DNA of 64,000 nt from Paraphaeosphaeria minitans (GCA_015832175.1 WJXW01000007.1:1612001-1676000), one strand, 5' to 3'; positions 9,942 through 22,582 are shown, numbered from the stretch's first letter. Program-made: numbers and translations. Notes: a model not told the origin generated them from the letters alone.

Positions 9942-11719
9942 TTAGACCCTCTGATCCACGCTCCTGTTCCTGCCTGCGCCCGGAACCTCCTCCATCTGCA
10001 CACCAACCGCCTTCTCGCCCTCGGCATCCAGAACCTCGGACATGCCCCCGGTGCCCTTCGTCATCTGGGCGCCCTTGCGTCCGATGAGGTACCAGGGCAG
10101 GTTGAACAGCTCGTCCATGGCCTCGAGACTCTTTCCGGTGGTCTCGGGCAGGAAGAACCACACCCAAGCGAGGCCGATGGCCGTGACGATGCTGAAGAAC
10201 AACATGGTGCCGCCGTGGGTCATGGCGATGAACATGAGCGGCACGGCCTTTGAGTTTCCGTACTGGTTCACGAAATGGAACGTCATGGCGAAACTGCCGC
10301 CCAAGGCGCGGAGCCGCAGCGGGTAGATCTCCGAGTTGATGAGGTACTGGATGCTGTTCCAGCCGAGGGCCCATCCAAATCCGGATACGTATATGAAAAA
10401 AATTGCACCCTTGGCCGCGCTCTTCATGCTGGCGGATTGGGGAGCTCCCTCGACGGCGACGCTCTTGTCGACGAAGAGGAAGATGGCCATGTAGAGCATG
10501 GCGAAGAGCTGGAGGCTGATGCCGCTGGAGAGTGCGCGCTTGCGGCCGATGTAGTCGATGAGGACAAACGCGCAGAGCAAGGACGAAATCAACTTGACGA
10601 GGCCGAAGATGGCGGTTGCAAAGAGCTTCTCGCGTTGACCGGTCGTGCCCATCATTTCAAAGTACTGGGGTGCGTAGATTGTGATGGAATTGGCACTGCG
10701 TATAAAGTCAGTAAACTGGCCAAACGAAAAGGCATCGAGGTGGATGGTTACGTACCCACTCCATTGGCCGAGCAGCTGCGAGAAGACACTGAGTTGGATG
10801 CGGTAAAGGTTTGCCTTGCTGGAGAACAATTCGCGGACTGGACCAAGCCACGTAGTGCCCATGGTAGCCTCCCTTTCGCGATTCAACTGGTCGTTGATAT
10901 CGAAGACCTCTGATAGAATGTATGGGTGGTCGGCTGGAAGATTGCGAAGCTGCATCAAGTTTTTGAGAGCTTCCTCGTGACGTCCAACCTTGATGAGCCA
11001 ACGCGGCGATTCTTTGGCGAAAAATGAAAGCGTGAAGATGATTCCGGCGAACATGAGGTGCATGCTGTTGGGGATCAGCCACTGCGCATCCGTCTTGCTC
11101 GAGATGTGAATGGATGAGCCCCATGAAGCGAAGTACGCAAGCATGATGCCCAGGTACACGGCGCCGGAGAATGTGGTGACGCAGAGACCACGAATGGCCC
11201 TAGGTGCAGTTTCTGCCAGGTATGTAGGAGCCACGACGGTAGTCTGTCCTATACCAATACCAGCGATGAAACGCCCTGCATAGATCATTCCGATACTGCC
11301 CGTCGATGCGCTGGCTAGGAAGATTGAGATTCCAACGACCCAGATGATGCAAAGCTGGCGCGTGGCCCAAAGACGGCCAATCCTGTCGGTCACCAAAAAA
11401 GCGACGAGAGCACCCAGAATGGAACCCATCTGTACCATGGACGTGATGTTAGACAAAAGCTCGGCCTTCTGGTGCTTGGTCTTGTTTGGGTCGTCCAATC
11501 CGAACTTCTTGATGAATGGATCGAGCTCCGCGGTGGTGCCAATGAGACCTTCATCAATACCTCGGGCGGCGCCCATCAATCCGAAGACTGTACGAGTGTG
11601 TTAGAGAGGCAACTTGGCTTTGCGAGGTGTATGCGCTTACCAAAAACACCAAACCATAGTCTCCAGTTCAGGGACTCCTTTGGCGTGTCTTTCAAGTTTT
11701 CTCTCCACGGATTCCACAT
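9942..11719 (-). CDS. MFS sugar transporter (sugar porter family)
   Basis: Plasma-membrane sugar:H+ symporter-type permease of 554 residues. Exons are 11719-11641, 11587-10756 and 10695-9942. The introns are 11640-11588 (GTAAGC...CAG) and 10755-10696 (GTACGT...CAG). Sugar-porter signatures are present: ARGIDEGLIG in TM1, DRIGRLWATR after TM2, and GRFIAGIGIGQTTVVAPTYLAETAPRAIRG split across TM4-5. Further along are ESPRWLIKVGR, IDYIGRKRAL after TM8 and PETTGKSLEAMDELF after TM12. The second intron is 60 nt and has no in-frame stop, so an unspliced transcript would also be open. Removing it restores GQWSGANSITIYAPQYF, the TM7 substrate-site region. The N-terminal sequence NPKEsLNWRLW-like plus IDEGLIG resembles quinate and hexose permeases, but the substrate cannot be told. 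Confidence 0.9.
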
Positions 11720-14419
11720 TGTGTCGAAGAAAGACTGTGTGTTGTGGAGGGGAGGTGGATATGTTGACGAGCAACTCCAGCTACAGAGCCCAACAAGGCG
11801 GGGGGCGCACACTCTTCTTATAGTCCATCACATTTTCGGATTCCCACTCCGGGGTAGATTTGCAGAGAGCACGCGCGCGAAAAAGGAAACCCAGGCGCGG
11901 GTTACTAGGATTTCTCCAGCTTCTCCGATCCATCCCACAATGACACCCCGCATACGGCGGTTGGCTCCGCAGAACGCCTCGCAACGACGCACCACTGGCT
12001 AGTCGCCCACCTCCTGGTGTAGCGGTGACAGTTGGGGTTGCAATGCCGAGACCATGGCGCGAGAGCAGCAGGGAAGCTTTGGACAAGGTGCATAAGTGGA
12101 GCTTGAATCATCGGACAGCCCGAGCAAGACTGCTGGGCGATGCTTATGATACGTCGCATTGCCTGCAGTTCTAGTCTGCCGCAACTTGTTCCCCCGCAGG
12201 CGAGCGAAGATGGTGCGGCCTGGTGCTTGGCAGCCTCAACAAGCTTAGCTCGGCTTAGTTATCACATCCCCACACCAGGACTAGTTTCTCAGCTCCCCAG
12301 CACTGACTCTACCTACCTTGATTGCCTTTTGCACATGGACACCATTACGTTTGTCGGGAAGGACACCGCCGGAGTCGGTCCGTTCCAATGCTGTGAGATG
12401 CTGGCAGCCGACGACGCTACCGACATGCTAGATCCACGAGAAAGAGCCGCATGTTCATCTGAGCCCTAGAGAATTGTAACGGTGGCAGTCGTACACCTAC
12501 AGGCTGTCGCACTCCGAGGAATTCTCAGCTGTCACACTCCGAAGCATATTCAGCTGTCGTTGCTGGCACTGACTGACTATTGTTGCATGGTATCATACAA
12601 CGACCCCTGTCCATGAACTCGAGATTACTGGCGAGTATGCCCGACATCAGTCCACCTCGTCAAATTTGCCTCTTGCCAGGGATGCACACCATCCTTGGTG
12701 CCTTCGCCAGGACCCATCGTGGGTTAGCCCGGGTCTGTCCTGTGGGTATGGCAAGGCAATGATATATAGACTGGATTGCGGAAACATAGACGCCAGAGAC
12801 GCGCATACCCACGAGCGACTCTCGACTTTCTTCCGCGGCCTCGGGATCTCCACTAGCCGCAGGAGAGAAAGAGCAAAACGATACTAGGGTACAAGAGGAA
12901 GTCGAGAACCCCCTTTCGAGGGGATTTAGACACGGAAGGTTATCCGTAACGTCCTCATTTTAGTTTGGTACTCCATAGTCTAGCACCCGTCAGCGTTGTA
13001 ACCGGCATGCCAACTAGCTAGGTACCTAAGCGTCCGAGAGTGCACCGAGGCCACAACGGAGCCACCCAAAAGTCTCTTTTTGTGATGACTCTTATAATTC
13101 ACAGTCATAGCATTCCAGCGGTGCGGTGTAGCAATGTTTGCAGATTGTCCCGGTGCGACTTCCAGTGTGATTTTGTCGGAGGACTCATTGTCGCCGCTCT
13201 GACCTTGGTGTCTTGTCCGCAACGGTTAGCACGTGTGGCGAGCATTGACAACCAAGACTCTCATATAGCAGTAGTACAATGCACTGCTATTCAAATTCCA
13301 CTGGTACATCAAAACTCAGTGCAATGTCTGCTTGAAGTACACTGAAATGCAACTAGGATTGTCCTAGACATCGACAACGACAATCCGCAAAGTTGACTGC
13401 GCATATGAACAGTGGCCGCGCCACGTGCTTAGCTCAGCCGGCCAAGGTAAATGATAATCTGCTGCTCATAGATTGACCTTCCCTCGTGGTTGTGCTCCCA
13501 ATTACTATACACAGCTTTCCAGGTCCTTTCCATCATCCTATAGTCACACACCACAACACGGCCAAAAGTCCAAGTATGACGGTAACCTCAACATATAGTA
13601 AGTATCTCTGAATTTTTTTCATCAAGAATGCAAGCATGTACTAATGGCATCAAGCGAAGTAAGTGAAAGGCAAGACAAGAAAAGCTTACAGAGCGGAAGA
13701 AAATGCGATAGAGAGGCGAAGGGTTGCCAAGAAGGGAAATGAAGAGGCCGAGACCCAGATCCAGAAATAGAGAGCGAAAGAGAAGAGCAGGATTGCAAAA
13801 AGGGAGTACCTTGCAAGAATCAAAATGCTGCATTGCAAGTGAAATGAGCAACAATAGCAGGAAATAACGCGGCGAGAAATCTGCAGCTAGCAGAACTGCT
13901 TCTCACATCCGCGCAGGCAAACAAGGAGGGAATGTGTTTTAATTATGCATTAAAAAGATTAAAGGGGGTGTCGACGAGCAATACCTTCAGCAGTTTCCAC
14001 ACAGACAGTCGACGGCCATTTGTAGATCCTGACACAGAGTACCTCCTGTCGCCGGTTTCCGAAGCTCTTCACCAAACTTGGAAAAGCGCATCTCCACATC
14101 ATATCGCGCGCTCGGCCAAATTCTGGGAGTTTTCGATTTGCCGAACCCGGATGAAACGTTTTATCCTGACCTGCCTCATTGGTCGTCCCCTTCATTTGAA
14201 CCTTCCACATAGACACGAGCCAATGAAGAATTCCGTTCAGAGATTGATGCGTCTATGACAGAGTTATCGAACACTCTATAACATCTTGGTTAGGCTTGAC
14301 TACAGACTTTACCTGCCCCGCGAACATTGGCGGTCGCTATATAGATAGCGTACAAGCTCCTGTTCAACTAAGCAGACATTCAGTCAGCTGTAGCTTGCTA
14401 AACATCATCAACGTTCAAT
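11720..14419. other. Gene-free 2.7 kb
   Basis: This lies between the divergent sugar porter (-) and the secreted-protein gene (+). Only short unsupported open frames occur on both strands. The stretch 13588-13854 on the minus strand is hydrophobic but has no ATG start or splice context. Regulatory DNA for both flanking genes is the likely content. Confidence 0.5.
14338..14344 (+). promoter_or_regulatory. Probable TATA box of the secreted NTF2-like gene
   Basis: TATATAG lies 76 bp upstream of the ATG at 14420, a usual spacing for a fungal TATA promoter with a short leader. Inferred from sequence and position only. Confidence 0.4.
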
Positions 14420-15057
14420 ATGCACCTTCTCACATTCCTCGCTGCCGCCATCGTAGCGCCCATCGTCGGTCTCGCAGCCCCGGCCAGCGAAGCACCATCC
14501 TACGCACGAGGCGAGAACCTTTGCAGCCAGTACAAATCGCCCCCAAAGCTCTGCACGCCCGACCCCACCGTGACCGTGGAAGAGACAGCAAAGCGAGCAT
14601 ATCAATTCTACAAGTCGTTCGTTGTCGACGGTGACGCGCGAACCATGTTCTCCCTCATTGACAATTCGTACATTGTGCGTCTTGACTCCACACGTCCCAT
14701 CTCTCTCCACCGGCAACTAACGATCATGGCAGCAACATCATCCAGGATACGCGAATGGGCCCCAGGCCATCTGGTCGATTTTCTGCAATGGGCAACCGGT
14801 AGGCAGTGCGGCGAGCTCATCGTGGTGCTTTGACGCTTCCACGAACATGAGCTATGCCCAGTACTCTACTACCGATCGGTGGCGCTGGGTTGGTGGATGC
14901 GTCCATGAGCATGTGAGTTTGGCAAAGCCCGTCGCGCGGGGAGATTCTGACTGGTTTGCAGTGGGACTCGGGAGAGAGGATTCCTAAAGATAAGTGCTAT
15001 AAGCTGAACACGACGTCCACCTACCAAGTCGGGGAACATGACATGGGAAGAGAATAG
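14420..15057 (+). CDS. Small secreted protein with NTF2/SnoaL-like fold
   Basis: The protein has 176 residues. Exons are 14420-14674, 14733-14912 and 14962-15057. The introns are 14675-14732 (GTGCGT, CTAAC branch, CAG) and 14913-14961 (GTGAGT, CTGAC branch, CAG). The first ~20 residues (MHLLTFLAAAIVAPIVGLAA) are a clear signal peptide. Downstream, TAKRAYQFYKSFVVDGDARTMF and DNSYIQHHPGYANGPQAIW match the pattern of SnoaL/NTF2-like proteins, in which a conserved QH..P..A.G segment follows the second helix. Several cysteines (two near the mature N-terminus, then FC, WC, GC and KC) suggest disulfides in an extracellular protein. Mature size, cysteine content and a TATA-type promoter fit a secreted enzyme-like protein or candidate effector. 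No activity can be assigned. Confidence 0.75.
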
Positions 15058-16291
15058 GTAGATAGAGTTATGATGGCGGCTCGATGGTGCAGTCTTCCGA
15101 AAATACAACCACTACCTACCTAAGTACCTGTCTAGGTATCCCACTACCGCTCGCAACGCTTCCTGACACGAAAGCGGTGAAGACTTCTCCATGCGTCGCA
15201 ACATCGCTCTAAGCTTCTCATAGTTTGATCGAATCCCGAGGAGAAGGCAAGGACTGTTCTTTTGTGTTGTAGTTGCGACGGAAGGACCCGTCATTCGCGT
15301 CCCCCGCTTCCGTCATGCCGCTCTTGCCGAAACACCCAACCTTGCCCTCGCATCTCAACCCACTTGCCGCATCATAGCGCGCCTAGCTACCCAGGCTTCC
15401 AGCACCGTGCGCGTAACGAGTGAGTCTAAGAGTGTCTGAATTACCCTCGCTACAGGCGTTGCATGAGAATGTCTTCCCCCTTTTGAATCTTTGATGATTT
15501 CATCACCGCTTGCAACAATACCTAGGTACTGCGTTATCGATCGAGTGAATCGCAGAGTTGTGGCTCCTAGGCAAAACAAGCAATAAATGGCGCAGCAGTA
15601 TAAACGTCCCAATGTCAATCCCATCCCGCTCGAAACTTCTCTCTGCGGGCTTCAAAGACTTTGCGGGTCTCCTAAATTTTGACGCAGATGGAGGGGAACT
15701 GAACGAGGGATACCGATCATTGCCTTGCACTGCCCTGTCAGCCCGCAGTAGAAAGAGTACAGAGGTACACACCAGACTGCGTATACGATGATCAGTTCGT
15801 GCACGCAGATGACCGCTGTAAGATGGCCGGACAGTGTTTCGCGTTGCCCCAAGCTGTTTAAGAGCAGCAACGACGGAAGCGATCAAGTTACACGTTTCGA
15901 TGATGAAATTATACAATTCAAGAACAAGCAGGTAAGAGTCTGACGCGTTCCCGACACGACGAATCATGTGATGTCAACGCTCATAGCCTGTTGTAGGTAG
16001 GGACTTAGCGTATGTGGGATGAAAGATGTGAGAGACTTCTTGTGGGTTGGAAGGAGAAGGATTTGGTCGATCAGTGGCCGGACGAGGGCGGGTATGCTGT
16101 GAGGCGGGGAACACGCGTGAGAGCCAGATGGCTGCTGTCTAGTCGTACGTAGGATAGTAGGTGTTATAGGCACATCGTGTGGCTCGCGCTTGCCAAACTG
16201 TTGCTCCATAAGTGCTTACCTTGGGGCCTAAGTGTGAACGCGTGCTCATCGAATCCTAAGGTACTCTACTTTTTGTTGCACTACATGTTCT
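15058..16291. other. Gene-free 1.2 kb
   Basis: The stretch contains TAGGTA/TACCTA motifs around 15113-15145. An ATG-started minus-strand open frame at 15503-15967 (154 codons) has a hydrophobic start but no recognisable domain, and I do not regard it as a supported gene. Confidence 0.45.
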
Positions 16292-18178
16292 TTACTCCCC
16301 AATCTCTATTTCAATCCTACCAACACCTCTTGAAACGCAGCTCAGTATCTCGTTCTCCTTCTCTTCGGCGCTCAACGCCGTGCCCCTATGATCCACCTTC
16401 CCACACCTCAATCTTACCCTGCACGTTCCACAGTTTCCAACCTCACAACTGCTCCCTACTAGATCGCCAAACTCCCTCTGTAGCACCTCTAACAGCGTCT
16501 CCTCCTCCTCTACCACCACCTTCTTATCCTCCTTGTCCCTAATCACAACCTCAAACATATTCCCACCAACATCCGCCCCAAAAGCTTCAAAATGCACATC
16601 CTTTTCCCCTAACCCCGCTTCCTGCGCCGCATTCACCGTGTCATCCATCAGCCTCTTCGGCCCACAGACATAAACCTGCGAGTTCCACGGCATACCCTTG
16701 ATCACGCTTCCCACATCCATACGCTCCCCTTTCGCCTTGTCATACACCGTAACCCTGCTCCCCAGCTTCTCCAGGTCCTGGCGAAACGGCATCTCCTCTG
16801 CGCTCCGCACCGCATAGTGCACCTGCACATTCAAGTTGAACCCAACCATCTCCTCGACGAGCCACAGGAACGCCGTGATGCCGATGCCCGCGACGACGAA
16901 CACGTGGTTGCTGGCCATGGAATTGGGCTTGATGCCCGCCGTCACGGCGCCCACGGAGAGCACGTCGCCCACGTCGACGTGATCGTGCAGATAGCTCGAG
17001 CCGCCGCGGGAGTGGGCGTCGCGCGCAATGCCGAGCTCGAAGCGGCCACGGGAGCCCCTAACGATGGAGTACGCGCGGACGAGTCCGTTCGGCAGGCGGA
17101 GCCTAACGTGGGAGCCGGACTCCGGGGTGGTGTTTGTTGCCTTGTCGATGGCAGCCAAGGAAAAGGACGTTATGCGGGGCGTCTGCTGCACCTTTTCCAC
17201 GACCTTCCAGTCCGTCCAGGGGACCTTTGTTTTCTTACTCGTGGCGGCTTCGAGCTTCCGGAGACGCTGCCTCAGCACGCCTTTGATTTCGTCCGTCAGC
17301 GCTTCTATGCCGAGCAGGTACTGCATCTCGGCGGGGCCTTCCGTCCCACGGTACAAAACCCCTTGCAACCGTTCCAGCGTCCACGCTGCGTGCTTCCGCT
17401 CGACCACCCTGACCTCCATACCCTTCTCTACCCAGCCCTCCTCCAAAACGCGGAAATACCACCCCGTCCGGCTCAGCCGTGTGGTCTCGGGGGCAAAATT
17501 CTTAAGGCCGAAGCGGTGGTTGAGTTTGAAGCAGGGCTGGCGGGGCTGCGAGACTTGCAGGGTCAGAGTGGGTGAGCTGGACGAGGAAGACGAGTGAGAT
17601 GGGGATGGACCGACGACGAAGACGTCACCGATGCAGATGTTGCGCTCGTTAAAGGAAGTGAAAACGAGGTTCTCGCCAAAGGCGCCGGGGGTGAAGCGGG
17701 TGGTAGCCGAGGGGTGAGAGGATTGCCAGGTTGGGTAGTGGGTGCTGCAGTCTATCTTGGGGTTAGGAATGACATCGCGAAATGTTTCTGAGCAGTGTGG
17801 TTGAGGTATGTGGATGGGAGGAGCGTACATGCGTGGACGGCTTTGGTGGGCCCGCCGTGGAACGTCATGTCGTGCTCGTCGCTGTCAAGCCCAGTCTTGC
17901 CGACCCAGACAGGGCCGTCGACGATGCTCTTGTCGATGCCGGATTCGATTGTCAGGCCGGGCATGGGTTTCATTTTGCCGCGGCGGACCTTCGTATGTTA
18001 GTGGAGCTTCACAGAGAAAGGATATGCATTGCGTGGCATATGTGACCAAACACAAGAGCCTGTGAAAGAACTGATAGTCCAAAGGGGGACGAAATAGAAA
18101 GCAGAAAGATGGTACACCCACCTCGACAATGGTGTCTCGCTCAAGCGGAGCATACAGATCCACGATAGGTCCCACCAT
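16292..18178 (-). CDS. MOSC domain / ferredoxin-NADP reductase-like / 2Fe-2S ferredoxin fusion oxidoreductase
   Basis: Three-domain redox protein of 558 residues. Exons are 18178-18122, 17988-17829 and 17751-16292. The introns are 18121-17989 (GTGGGT...AAG) and 17828-17752 (GTACGC, CTAAC branch, TAG). Residues about 20-190 form a YiiM-type MOSC domain: ESGIDKSIVDGPVWVGKTGL, then HGGPTKAVHAYC, then SQPRQPCFKL. Cys146 in the last motif sits where MOSC proteins bind molybdenum cofactor. Residues about 260-470 are an FAD/NAD-binding reductase (VRAYSIVRGSRG, then VFVVAGIGITAFLWL, then VYVCGPKRLMDD). The C-terminus is a plant-type 2Fe-2S ferredoxin with ligands Cys508, 513, 516 and 544. This architecture could pass electrons from NAD(P)H through FAD and iron-sulfur to a molybdenum site, for example for N-hydroxylated substrate reduction. 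The activity is inferred, and the domains are read directly. Confidence 0.85.
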
Positions 18179-18755
18179 CTTTACGTTCCTAGAACTCCAT
18201 CAATTAAATTGTAGGCATTCTATCATTTGCATACATACCTCAGCAGATTTCGATCGTGTCCGAGGTGCAGCTACCTATTCAAATCAGCCAACCATCAAGA
18301 AAGGTGTTCGCTTACCTAGGAGTGCATGATTCAGAGCGGAAGCGGAGTGGAACTGACTAAGCCTCATAAGAGTGCAAACCTTGAAATCCGAGAAGTCCGA
18401 AGGATCTTTCCCCGCAAAAGAGAGGAACGGAAAGACGCGAAACGCGATAGATCTAGAAAAGGCAGGTCGTTTTAGCAAGGCCGTACCTAGGCCTGGCCTG
18501 GTACCTCTGTGGGCTTAAGCGAGCATCCACCAATCACAATCTGGAGATGCCGCCGCGTAAGCGGGCATCAGTATGCGCTCGGCTCGTATTCACACATGGC
18601 ACAACAGAGCGCGATGCAAAGGCAGAGATACTTGACTATTTCCGTTCCACGGATAACTCCTACAAATGCTCAATATCCTCGCCTCATGGATCTACATATA
18701 CACATGGCCATTCCTTCATCTTTATCGTGTTTCCGAACTTTCCTCGTCCCGAAGT
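18179..18755. other. Intergenic, 0.6 kb
   Basis: No supported gene. It holds the upstream region of the MOSC fusion gene and the 3' flank of LHS1. Confidence 0.5.
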
Positions 18756-21700
18756 CTATAGCTCGTCGTGAACATCACCCGTACCGTCCGCGCCATTCTC
18801 CCTCTCGGCATCCTCTGCCGCCTCCTTGCTCCGCACGTTTTCCATGATCTTCTTGATCGCCTCATTAATCTTCTCCTCGCTCGCGCCTTCGGGCAAGTCC
18901 AGCTTCGTCTTGAGCTTGCCATCCTTGTCCAGGATCTCTTCCTGGTCGTCAAAGTTGGCAAACTTGATGCTATCCTTCTTTAGGCCGGCCTTCTTGAGCG
19001 CCTCCTCAAGCTCTTCCTGGGAAAGAGCCTTGTCGTCCTTCTTCGCCTTCTTGCTCTTCTTGGAGTCCTTCTTGGGCTTCTTGGTGATAGGCTTCTTGGG
19101 CTTGGGGGCGTTGTAGATGCGTGCCTTCTTCATCATGATCTGAACGACCGCATTGCTGAGCTTCTCACCCTCGGCGTTGATGTCCTTGACTGAGAAGGCT
19201 GGGTCGTCGCTGTCTTTGAGCTTCTTCTGTGCGGCTTGCTTCTCTTCAAGCCACTTGCTGGCATTCTCATACGTCCCCTGGACGAAGGTCATATCTTCTT
19301 CGGTGTAGATGATTGGGACTTCGGTGGGTTCGGTGGCAGATTCAGATGCAGAAGCATGGGGATCTTCCTCAAGATCATCGAGCATATCAGCGGGAGCGGA
19401 AGCGGATGGTGTCTCGGTGGCAGAAGCAGAGGCTTTGCTTGCGGCCTCAGCAGACTTGGACAAAGCGATCTCCTGATCATTGATCTGGGCCTTAACCAGG
19501 TCAATAGCGGTCTTGACATCTGCGAGATTGGCCTCGAATTTTTTGATGGCTTCCGGGCGCTCGACGGAGTCGGTCTTGCGCTTCAGAATGGGCTTAACGA
19601 TGTCCTCAAGCTCCTTGAGTTTGGAATTCAGAGTCTTATAATCGGCATCCTGGCCCTCGGCGTAGATCCATTCGGAGATAGCACTGAGTTTCTCTTCGAG
19701 TGTAGAACGAACGGCCTCAGTAGACGCGGAAATGAATGACTCGTCCTCTAGGTAGTCACGGGACTTGTAGGTGAATGCTTCTAGAGCGTTCAGGACTTCT
19801 TCACGGTTACGACGAGCCTTGTCAGAATCATCAAAAGCGGTGAGCCTATCCTTGTCAGTGCATTTAAAGATGTTGCGGGTTGGTTCAAAGCTTACCTATC
19901 CTGCATACGCTTGAACTCCTTGCGAGGGTGCTTCTCGTATCCCTGCTGTTTTATCGTGTAGGTAATCGCAGACCGCACCGTCTTCTTCTTAGGAGGAGCG
20001 TCAGAAGCCGCCGCATCAGCAGCACCAGAGGTGGAAGAGGAAGAGCCAGAGGATGTCTTGGACGACTTGGACTTCTTGGAAGATCTCGAGGATGACTTTG
20101 ACGATGAAGTAGACTCGGAAACATCTTCGCCATCCTTCAACGGCTCCTGGTCCTTCTTGTCCCCCATACCGAAGAAGTTCTTGACACCGTCAACGATGCC
20201 AGTCTTAACCTCCGTTTCGCAAGTAACCCATGCAGAAGTAACCTCAGGCTCACCGGTGATAGGGCTGAGCCTAACCTGGACGTAATTGTTGAAGCTGTCA
20301 CGATCGCAACTTTCTTTGTCGATCAACTCGGTGACAGCCCTGGTGAGGTTTCCGCTTGCGAAGTGGATGGTAGACTGCTTGACAACCTCGCCGTTGGGGC
20401 CAGGGGTAGCCTGGTAAAGTGTGAATTCGAATTCGCCCATCATCTGGAAAGGCAGGTCCTTCGTGGCTCCGATCTTGGTGGTTGGCAAGAAGATCTTCTG
20501 GTCGCGTTCCTTTAGGTTGAACATGTACTGGATGCCGTGGGTGTAGCCTTGAGTATCCGCATCGCGGATCTCCTTGACGCGGAACGAGGGGCTGAGACCA
20601 GCGGCCTTGAAGGCAGCGCCGAACACTGCGGCTTCGTCCGAATTAACGTTCGTCTTGATCTTGGATTTGCCGACAAAAGCCTCGAGACGAGTCTGGATGA
20701 ATGGGGTACGAGTTGCACCACCGTGGACAATGACGGCGTCGATGTCAGAAAGTTCCAGACCAGCAACTTCAAGAGCGCGTGTGATGGGGCCTTCGACACG
20801 AGAAGCGTAGTCCGTGGCCAATTCCTCAAGCTTGGAGCGAGAGATCTTGTAGCGGAAGTCAACATCGTCAAAGAAGCTCTCGAAGAAAGAATGGGTCTCC
20901 GTATTGGCGCTGAGGACCTGGCGGACCCTCTCAGACTCCTTCCAGAGCTTTGCAGCGGTTCTCCCATGAGCCTTGACCTTCTCCGCGGTGATGGATGCGC
21001 TCTTTGCGCTCGGGAGCTCGACGAACGAGGAGATCATGTCTTCAATGATGAGCGAATTGAGCGCATCACCGCCGAGCGTCTTGTCCCAACCAGCGCCGAG
21101 GACCTGAACTTCCTGAACAGTCTTGTTGTAGCGGCCCACATCCTTGACGCTGCGCCCCTGGAACTTGATAATGGTGGCAGAAGCGGATCCAGCGCCCATG
21201 TCGTAAACGAGGTTGACCTCCGGCTTGCCTCCCTCGTTGACGACAGGGAACGTGCGGCTCATCGCGTAGTTGATGCCAACAGCCAGCCCATCACTAACCA
21301 CGTTCAGGATGTTCAAGCCCGCCAGTCTCGCCGAGACCTCTAAGGCCCTCCTCTCCTCAACGGTGTAGAACGGCGGAACGGTGAAGACAACGTCAGACAC
21401 ATCGCTGCCTGCCAATGCCTTCGCGTTATCCCTCACATTCTTGAGTTCCATAGCCAGAAGCTCCTCGACCGAGAACGGCTTCTCCTCGGCCGCGAACACG
21501 CCACTTCGCAGCGCAACCGTCTTCCTGCCCTCCAAGCCCTCGAGATTCAGCGCGGGGTATCTCAAGTTGTAGACCTTGGCATACTCGCCTTCGGTGCTCA
21601 CGCCAAGCAGTTGCTTCAGGTTGGGGTATACATCGCCGGGGAATCGCGCAGCCAGAGCCACGGCATCGCTACCGTAGAAGCGCTCGGGAAACTCGCCTGC

Positions 21701-21946
21701 TGGTAGCGCGCCGCTCTTCAGCGGCTTGAAAGCGACAGCCGACGTCTCTTTGCGCTTTGAGTCTTTGGTGAGGACAATTTCGAGGGGGATGCCGGGCTTG
21801 ACGAGCGCGGCTTTGAGGTATTCGGTGCCCAGGTCGATACCCAGGACGGCCGAAGCGGCGGATGCGGTGGACGAGAAGAAGAATACGAGGCCAAGGAGAA
21901 TTGCGGCAGGAGACAAACTGTGTCTCCGACGGCCGGGAGGAGCCAT
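18756..21946 (-). CDS. LHS1: Hsp70-family ER chaperone Lhs1 (Grp170/HYOU1-like), HDEL-terminated
   Basis: ER-lumen Hsp110/Grp170-type chaperone that acts as nucleotide-exchange partner of Kar2/BiP in protein import and folding. It has 1046 residues. Exons are 21946-19896 and 19845-18756. The intron is 19895-19846 (GTAAGC...TAG). The signal peptide is residues 1 to about 33. The Hsp70 ATPase domain follows at once (AVLGIDLGTEYLKAALV), with NILNVVSDGLAVGINYA, VYDMGAGSASATI and VIVHGGATRTPFIQ. A degenerate beta-domain and a long Ser/Lys-rich linker come next. A helical lid ends in a Lys-rich stretch, and the last four residues are HDEL, the fungal ER-retention signal. The start was placed at the ATG that gives the signal peptide; the frame is open 36 codons further upstream. 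Length, order and HDEL make the call firm. Confidence 0.95.
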
Positions 21947-22582
21947 TGTGTGAGTGCTGGGCCGAGTCTTTGGGTTGGTGTGCGGGCGACGCAGTGGATG
22001 CGGTGTGAGGTGGGATGCCTCTAACAGGTGGCGGTGGGGAAGTCGACGCGCCACACGTATATCTGGATTTCCTTTGAACTTGAATTTGTTGGTAAGAGAA
22101 AGGAAGGGAGCAGAGTCCCAAGCTATGAGCTATGTGTACATAAGACTTGGAAAGCGACGGGTGGAAGCTTGCATGCAATGTTTAATACATGTTGGAGGTA
22201 GCTAGATACCCTGTTCGCGGGCCTTCGAGCCAGGTGGCTCTTTGACCGAAAATGACAGATTGATCTTGCGCGCGCCACGACCACGACCACGACCGCTCGG
22301 GCACCGTGTCTGTACGGTTTCCAACAGGCATCCGTTCAACTTGCCGCCGATCAGAGGCTTGCAGTATAGATTCTATCCCTAGATACAAGCGAAATCCTCC
22401 GTCTCGCAACCCTCTGCTGCACGAAGCTGCCCGGCTATTGGCCAATCAGAGGGCTCGCCCCTCCGTCCTCCGCCTGCCCGTGTGTGTACCCAGAGCTACA
22501 CTTTCACAACGTGTACATTGCCCTCGATTCCTCGTACGCACATAGAGCCTGCTCATATGACTCAACCACATATCTGCGAGGC
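21947..22582. other. Intergenic, 0.64 kb
   Basis: Promoter side of LHS1 and 3' flank of FSF1. I saw no gene. No unfolded-protein-response element could be assigned with confidence. Confidence 0.5.

Noticed and set aside
15503..15967. 154-codon ATG-started minus-strand open frame
   Set aside because: Hydrophobic start but no recognisable signal peptide, domain or splice structure; left as unsupported.
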